From NCBI RefSeq assembly GCF_000499845.2, contig NC_023749.2, positions 13,409,147 through 13,473,146 of the forward strand: 64,000 bases of DNA, written 5' to 3'. The DNA comes from Phaseolus vulgaris. Lineage: Eukaryota; Streptophyta; Magnoliopsida; Fabales; Fabaceae. Made by a program: the position numbers and the translations under genes. How positions within the stretch are numbered: position 1 is the first letter of the stretch; the number at the start of each line of letters is the position of its first letter. Below are positions 58,869 to 64,000 of this stretch, in pieces. The notes below the pieces were generated by a model. The model worked only from the letters and a program-made list of their open reading frames with translations, had not been told where the DNA came from and searched no databases.

Positions 58869-59410
58869 TTTGGTATCATGAGCTATGGTTCTTCAAGATG
58901 AGTTGCTTTTGGTCTTTCATTTTTAGTTCTTCTTTACTTTCATGTTGTTCATCTTATTTTCCATAATTGTCTTGCTGTTTTTTACATTTTAATTTGTTTG
59001 GTGTGCTTTGTGGAAGATCCAACCGAAGCACTCTTGTTCAATTGATCTTGAACAAGTTCTTGTGCAATTTGTGATAGGATTCCATACACCTTTGAGTTGC
59101 TATTTTCTTTTAGGCTTTTGAGTCTTTATTGCTTTCATCATTTGGTATCATGAGCTTGGGTTCTTCAAGATGAGTTGCTTTTGGTCTTTTCATTTCTAGT
59201 TCTTCTTTTATTTCATGTTGTTTATCTTTTCCATAATTGTCTTGCTGTTTTTTGCATTTTAATTTGTTTTGGTGTGCTATTTGGAAGATCCAACCGAAGC
59301 ACTTTTGTTCAATTGATCTTGAACAAGTTCTTGTGCAATTTGTGATAGGATTCCATACACCTTTGAGTTGCTGTTTTCTTTTAGGCTTTTGAGTCTTTAT
59401 TGCACTTTTA
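58866..59410. repeat. Tandem duplication of about 272 bp that includes the PBS
   Basis: 'tttggtatcatgagct' at 58869 recurs at 59141, and the following text ('aagatgagttgcttttggtc', 'gatccaaccgaagcac', 'ggattccatacacctttgag') is repeated with few differences. The second PBS copy lies about 275 bp inside the leader. Confidence 0.88.
58871..58883 (+). promoter_or_regulatory. Primer-binding site of the gypsy-derived element, first copy
   Basis: TGGTATCATGAGC two bases after the 5' LTR, resembling the initiator-Met tRNA PBS TGGTATCAGAGC with a small change in the middle. The same motif is repeated at 59143. Confidence 0.75.
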
Positions 59411-61002
59411 ATTTGGTTCATATTATGCTTTTGAGTCTTTAATTTCTGAATCTTATATGTTTTGTCAAGTCATGTTCATCCACAATGTCAACAATTCTTA
59501 GTAGTCCTTTATTTGGCTTGATTGTTTCTTGATTTTGGGTATCTTTAATTGCTTTGAATCTGCTGTTCTTTGATCTTTTGGTGCCTTTTTAATTTTAGTT
59601 TGAGTTCATATTGTGTTTAGATCCTACACAATTCTATTTCACAAATTCCATTGTGTTTAAATTTTGGTATCTTGTTGTTTTTTGTTTCCAGTTTCCAGAA
59701 TCCCCTGTTTCAAATTTTCTGTGCTGGCTGTTTTGTTCCAGAAAAATAATTTTACTCATAGGAAAATTTTGATTCTCTGGAATATGCAAGTTTGAAGTGT
59801 TATAGAAAGGACAAAAAAAGAATTAGTCCAAAAGAATCAACAGAAAAAAAATGATAAATCTTTTAAAATCAGTGTGCAAATCTGAGGCGCTACAGCTGGC
59901 GTAACTGAACACCAAAATTGAAAAATTTATTAAAAAAAATTGGTGCATGCGTTTTGAGTGATTCCAAAGCCAGAGTTTAGCTAAGATCTTGAATATCTTG
60001 CATATCAAATTTCAGAATCATATCTTAAAAACACAGCTCAGCATAAATTGGGGAAAAACATGTTTCTGGCCCACAACATTTTCCAGTGGTGCTGCTTTTT
60101 TATTTGGTCATCTAATTCTAGTGCCATTCTTAGGATTCTTTTGTGTGCCTACCTTTATTTTGGTACCTTTTATTTGCTTGCTTAATATTTCTTGGACCTC
60201 TTTCTAGTTGTCATAATCTAACTCCTTTTGGTGGTACTGTTTTATTCAATTAAATTGTTTCTTGCTTTTGTTCTTTGACCTCTAATTTGGTGCTGGAATT
60301 TATTTCTCCTTTGGTGCTTAATTGAATGGAAACTTGACTTGGGTAAGGTCTAGTCTTTTGATAGGTGGTGGAATTGGAGAATTAAAACCTTCATTCTAAG
60401 GGGAAACAAAGCCAAGGCCGAAACAAGCTTTCTTGAAAAACACTACAAACACTTGGAGGGCCAACAAATATAGACAACAAGGAAGTGCATTTAGCAAAAA
60501 GAGGATCAACAAAGGGAGTTTTTCTTAATTTCCTTGCAACTTAATTTGTGTTAATTACCTCTTAATTACGTTTTAGACGGTGAGTGTGTCTTCAAGGGCT
60601 CAAAGTGTCCAAGAAGCCTCACCTAGGGCCGACTAGTATAGAATTCTTAATTAGCAATTGTTAATTGTTTGTAATTTGCCTTTTCTTTTGCTTAGTTAGT
60701 GACGCTTTGCATGATTATTTTGTTAAGTTTGTGTTAAACCGTCTAGCTTTGTTAATTAGTTAGCATACATTGTTTTCTTGCATTGAAAAAAAAAAGTTTT
60801 GATTTCTCAACTTAATTGTGTTCTAAGTAGTTTACTAAGAGGAAGTTTTGTGTGAAGACATTGAGGGATAGTTTTTGGCTAAGGCAAAGGCTTGGTATTT
60901 AAGTAGTCCTTTGTGACTCACCTCCCTTACCTGGAAAACTACCTTCTTTGACTTTCCTAAGTTTTCTCAAGGTAAAATACTTGTATACACAAAGCTTTAG
61001 CC
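59411..61002 (+). other. Leader of the gypsy-derived element, remainder
   Basis: About 1.6 kb, T-rich, no coding sequence recognised. The ORF start follows at 61003. This is an unusually long leader for the size of the element. Confidence 0.6.
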
Positions 61003-62862
61003 ATGTCTTCTTCTTCTCATTCTACAAAGTCTATTGGAAGTGAATTAAAATCGTTAAAAACTCTTTTGAAAGAAGTTTCACAAACTGTGCAATCAATTGC
61101 ATATAGACAATTGGAGAGTGAGATTAAACTTAATGTTTTGACTAAAGCAAAGGATGAGAAGTCTCACATTCTAAAAAAATTACCTTCTCATGCATATATC
61201 TCTAAAGATCATGATTCTTTTGGGGAGGGAAGCATTAGAGTAAATGATTATTATCAAGCACCCCCTAGAAGACATAGAAGAGATAGAAAAGAACAAGAAA
61301 ACCCAAGAGAGGTTAGGGTAGAACAACCCCATTTCCATGGAAAAGAAAATATAGAAGCTTGCCTAGATTGGGAAATGAGGGTAGAAAAATTGTTTGCTTC
61401 CCATAAAGAAAGAAAGGAAAGAAAAATACAAAAGAAGAGAGGGGAAGTCGAAAGGGAAGCTAAAGAAAAAGAAGAAAAAGAAAAGCATGAGAAGACCCTT
61501 GAAGAACAAAAGGCGTGGGAGAAGAGTGTTCGTTCCCACAAGGTCATTCAACAAGACCAAAGATTTAAAAATACCTTTGAAAATATCTGTCTTGTTGAAC
61601 AACCTCAAAGCCTTACCTTTTATAAAGGAACACTTGCAAGCCTAAGTGAAAAAGAAGAGTCTTTAAAAGAAGCTTGCATAGATAAAAATGAAATAGATTA
61701 TTTCTCATATGTGCTAGGATATCACCAAGTGAATGTCAAGTTTTTTATAAGCATCTACAAAAACAAATTTTTATGTGAAGTAGGGCCTAAAGAAACTTGT
61801 CATGTCTTATTGAGACAACCATTGCAAAGTGTACAAATCCTTAGAAACAATGGTTGTCACAACGAGACTATCCTTACACATAAGAGAAAAAGTCTTCATG
61901 AAGGAGAAATCATGGGACAAATTAGAGTTGATAAAACTCTAGAGCTTTTAAAAGGAAAACTTTTGTCCCCCATGAGAAAAGAAGTTCAAAGACATTACCT
62001 TAGGTACAATTCTTGTTTTCAAACTACACCAAAGGCAATGTCTCATGAACTCTATACTCCTTCACCTTTTGCAAATGATCCTTGGGAAGATACAAATTTC
62101 ATATTAAAACTCCCTAGGACAACAAAAGGTTTTGATTCAATTTTCATGGTTATGGATAAACTCTTCTTTAGAGAAGTGATACATCTTCATGGTTTATCCT
62201 CAAGCATAGTGTTGAATAGAGCTTCAAATTTTGCAAACCATGATTTGAGGATTTCCTTTAGAAAACTTGCAACTAAGTTGCACACTTTAAATTCTTATCA
62301 TCCTCAAACGCATGGTCAAAATACAATTGAAAATCTAGCTCTTTCTATTATGCCTAGAATAATCATAAAGGACAAACACAAGTCTAGAGATGAGCATACA
62401 TACCATAAAGTAGTTCACAAAACTACTTGTTTTTCTACTTTTGAGGTTATATGTGGGCTAAATCATCTTTCTCCTTTTAAGTTGTTACCATCTCCTATAG
62501 GATTTATGCCTAAAGAGAAAGTAACCACAAATGCACATTTCAAAATGCATAAGATGATTAGAGAACACATACAACAATCAAAAGAGAAACATTGTCAAAA
62601 GTTGCCAAAAACAAAAGAAAAACAAAAATGGCAACTTCATAAAATTGATTTGTATATCACTGCTTCAACTAACTCATTTGATAATTCCCCTAGGTGGACG
62701 TTTGATCCGGGAGGGCAAGCAAAGTTGAAGAAGAAAGAGGCTGCTATCCGATATCAAATCTCTAGATCTGAGGATAGATCTTCTCAAGGAGAAGGAGATG
62801 ATGGACACCATCCAGCCACATCCATTCCCCTAGCCATGAAGAAGAAGAAGCAATGGATTTGA
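61003..62862 (+). CDS. Chimeric gag/protease-flank/integrase ORF without RT
   Basis: 619 codons without interruption. Residues about 1-60 are a Ser/Leu-rich start. At about 107-132 a gypsy gag segment (QPHFHGKENIEACLDWEMRV) leads into a very basic and acidic coiled coil (133-175). At about 268-278 comes ETCHVLLRQPLQ, typical of the stretch after protease. From about 300 the sequence follows the gypsy integrase (RVDKTLELLKGKLL, LPRTTKGFDSIFMVMDKLFF, NSYHPQTHGQNTIENLALSI, FEVICGLNHLSPFKLLPS). RT and RNase H are deleted. The usual first catalytic Asp segment is missing and the second reads LNRASNF, so the integrase is inactive. No Cys-His knuckle is seen. Why the frame stays open is unexplained. 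Confidence 0.75.
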   Translation: MSSSSHSTKSIGSELKSLKTLLKEVSQTVQSIAYRQLESEIKLNVLTKAKDEKSHILKKLPSHAYISKDHDSFGEGSIRVNDYYQAPPRRHRRDRKEQENPREVRVEQPHFHGKENIEACLDWEMRVEKLFASHKERKERKIQKKRGEVEREAKEKEEKEKHEKTLEEQKAWEKSVRSHKVIQQDQRFKNTFENICLVEQPQSLTFYKGTLASLSEKEESLKEACIDKNEIDYFSYVLGYHQVNVKFFISIYKNKFLCEVGPKETCHVLLRQPLQSVQILRNNGCHNETILTHKRKSLHEGEIMGQIRVDKTLELLKGKLLSPMRKEVQRHYLRYNSCFQTTPKAMSHELYTPSPFANDPWEDTNFILKLPRTTKGFDSIFMVMDKLFFREVIHLHGLSSSIVLNRASNFANHDLRISFRKLATKLHTLNSYHPQTHGQNTIENLALSIMPRIIIKDKHKSRDEHTYHKVVHKTTCFSTFEVICGLNHLSPFKLLPSPIGFMPKEKVTTNAHFKMHKMIREHIQQSKEKHCQKLPKTKEKQKWQLHKIDLYITASTNSFDNSPRWTFDPGGQAKLKKKEAAIRYQISRSEDRSSQGEGDDGHHPATSIPLAMKKKKQWI

Positions 62863-62876
62863 GGACAAATCCTTTT

Positions 62877-62890
62877 CAAGAGGGAGGGGA
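62877..62890 (+). promoter_or_regulatory. Polypurine tract of the gypsy-derived element
   Basis: CAAGAGGGAGGGGA directly before the 3' LTR. Confidence 0.9.
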
Positions 62891-63515
62891 TGATGGAAGA
62901 GGCCCAAGCACAAGCCCACATGCAAGCCCACCAAAGGGTAGATTTGGGCCAACCATAGAGTTATGGCCAAGAGGATCCAAGAAGACGTTCTTTTACATGT
63001 TCAAATGCCATAAACTCTAGTGTAGAGTAGACTTTAATTTCTTGTCAAAATTAGCATAGGAACTTTATTTGTAATTTTCTTAGAATTAATTTTGGCACCT
63101 AAAACACCAACCTAGGTAAACTTAGAGTTTCTAAAAAAACCTCTAAATTTACCAAGGCCGGTCTAGAAAGCCCATGGAGGGGGTGAGCATAAAAACTAGA
63201 CACACCCCTCCCCATGTGCTCATTTGTGCACCCATGTGCTTCACATTTACATTTCATTTGGCTAGCATTAGGGTTGCATTATGGTCCTCCTTAGCCTATA
63301 AAAGGAGGAGCCTACACCTTGTATTTTCAAGTTTATTGTGAGTAAAGTTATGCTGCCATTTTGTGCCAAGCTTTGCTTCTCCTAGAATTCTAGGCTCTAA
63401 ACTTCACATCCTTCACCTTTCCTTGGGCTGGCCGAACCTCCCTATAATCATACCTATCATGCACTTTCAAGATCAACACCACTCTTAGGAGGATCTTGCA
63501 CACACACCTCCATAG
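62891..63515 (+). repeat. 3' LTR of the gypsy-derived element, 3'-truncated
   Basis: Identical to the 5' LTR apart from one substitution (near 63226) and one G in a run (near 63177). It stops at 'ccatag' where the 5' LTR continues for about 54 more bases to CCATCA. The last three bases (TAG) are shared with the duplicated target, a 3-bp microhomology. Confidence 0.9.
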
Positions 63516-64000
63516 TTTTTGTCAATGTCTAAAGGGTGTGAAAGTGCCACAAGGACATTCCTCAAATGTGAAGAGCCTAGTGTCAATGCAAGATTTGAAG
63601 TTAATTGGGTTGAAGTCTCATGATTGTCACATCTTGATGCAACAGTTGTTGCCGGTAGCTATCCGTGGGATCTTACCAAAAAATGTTAGACATACCATAA
63701 CCCGTTTGTGCTCATTCTTCTCTTTCATCTGTTGTAAAGTCATTGACCCCTCAAAACTAGATGAACTTCAAAATGAAATTGTCGTTATCTTGTGTGAATT
63801 TGAGATGTTTTTTCCTCCGTCTTTTTTTGACATCATGGTTCATCTAGTGGTGCATCTAGTAAGAGAGGTTAGATTGTGTGGACCAGTGTACTTAAGATGG
63901 ATGTATCCTGTTGAGCGGTATATGAAAATTTTGAAAGGTTATGTGAAAAATTATTATCGTCCAGAGGCTTCAATGATTGAAAGGTACATAGCTGAAGAAA
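63514..64000 (+). pseudogene. CACTA transposase, C-terminal part (runs off the window)
   Basis: Open through the end of the window. It starts within the duplicated target (SFCQCLKGVKVPQGHSS) and continues SMQDLKLIGLKSHDCHILMQ, QLLPVAIRGILPK, FFPPSFFDIMVHLVVHLVRE and GPVYLRWMYPVERYMKILKG, the conserved region after the transposase core (DUF4218-like). No stop or frameshift is visible in these 162 codons, so this part was intact when the gypsy-derived element landed. Confidence 0.9.

Larger units (their letters stand above)
58189..63515 (+). mobile_element. Gypsy-derived non-autonomous LTR element inside the CACTA
   Basis: 5' LTR 58189-58868 (TGATGG...CCATCA), PBS, a 2.1-kb leader with a tandem duplication, one 619-codon ORF, a polypurine tract and a 3' LTR 62891-63515 that lacks its last approximately 54 bp. 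LTRs differ by one substitution and one homopolymer indel over about 626 bp, making it the youngest insertion in the window. The flanks carry a 22-bp direct duplication (58167-58188 and 63513-63534) in place of a 5-bp one. RT and RNase H are absent, so it depends on other elements. Confidence 0.9.
55452..64000 (+). mobile_element. CACTA (En/Spm) DNA transposon, right end outside window
   Basis: Starts with the terminal motif CACTAGTGCAAAATG at 55452, preceded by GCC as candidate 3-bp target duplication (not testable without the other end). Subterminal inverted repeats and a TNP2-type transposase gene follow. The gene is interrupted by a gypsy-derived element at 58189-63515 and continues to the window end. 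Frameshifts and a changed catalytic residue indicate a non-autonomous copy. Confidence 0.92.

Noticed and set aside
61254..61645. Opposite-strand and alternative-frame ORFs over the coiled-coil region
   Set aside because: Purine-rich Lys/Glu codons produce open frames on other frames; the 619-codon frame carries the recognisable family segments.

Overview
The window is plant heterochromatin, and I found no host gene in 64 kb. Two unrelated AT-rich satellite families are broken up by nested transposable elements typical of flowering plants: a LINE, Ty1/copia elements, Tat-lineage Ty3/gypsy elements and a CACTA DNA transposon. A pericentromeric or knob-like block of a dicot fits best. A legume is my guess from the general look of the elements, not something the sequence proves.

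Layout. 1-394 is unique-looking flank. 395-21700 is satellite A (monomer about 414 bp), split by a 5'-truncated LINE (5769-15082, target duplication AAAATGG). Two elements sit inside that LINE: a solo LTR of a SIRE-like copia family (7120-8262, duplication TTTCT) and a complete-ended but internally deleted copia element, called copia B here (8943-14777, duplication GGAAA). 21701-28826 is a mosaic: a Tat integrase end, then a minus-strand SIRE-like copia (copia A) with a truncated 3' LTR and a piece of a Tat antisense gene where its reverse transcriptase should be.

28827-54354 is satellite B (monomer about 220 bp) with higher-order repeats of about 1990 and 2390 bp. A full-length Tat element (37726-49888, LTRs 793 bp, duplication GATTC) is inserted in it. 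This element has gag, protease, RT, two RNase H domains and integrase in one frame broken by two stop codons, plus a spliced antisense gene between pol and the 3' LTR. 54355-55451 is the 3' end of another, minus-strand Tat element. A CACTA transposon starting at 55452 interrupts it and runs off the right edge. The CACTA transposase gene is in turn interrupted by a very young gypsy-derived element (58189-63515). That element carries one open 619-codon reading frame lacking RT, and it is flanked by a 22-bp duplication instead of the usual 5 bp.

The strongest candidate for something undescribed is a short dyad motif, CAATCGGTTG and relatives, in the SIRE-like copia family. It occurs in 12 pairs in LTRs, in the 3' untranslated region and inside coding sequence, and the two sites of every pair start exactly 21 bp apart. 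Second is the gypsy-derived element at 58189-63515, which combines an intact chimeric ORF, a duplicated primer-binding region and a non-canonical insertion signature. All identifications come from reading the sequence and recalled family knowledge; no database search was run.
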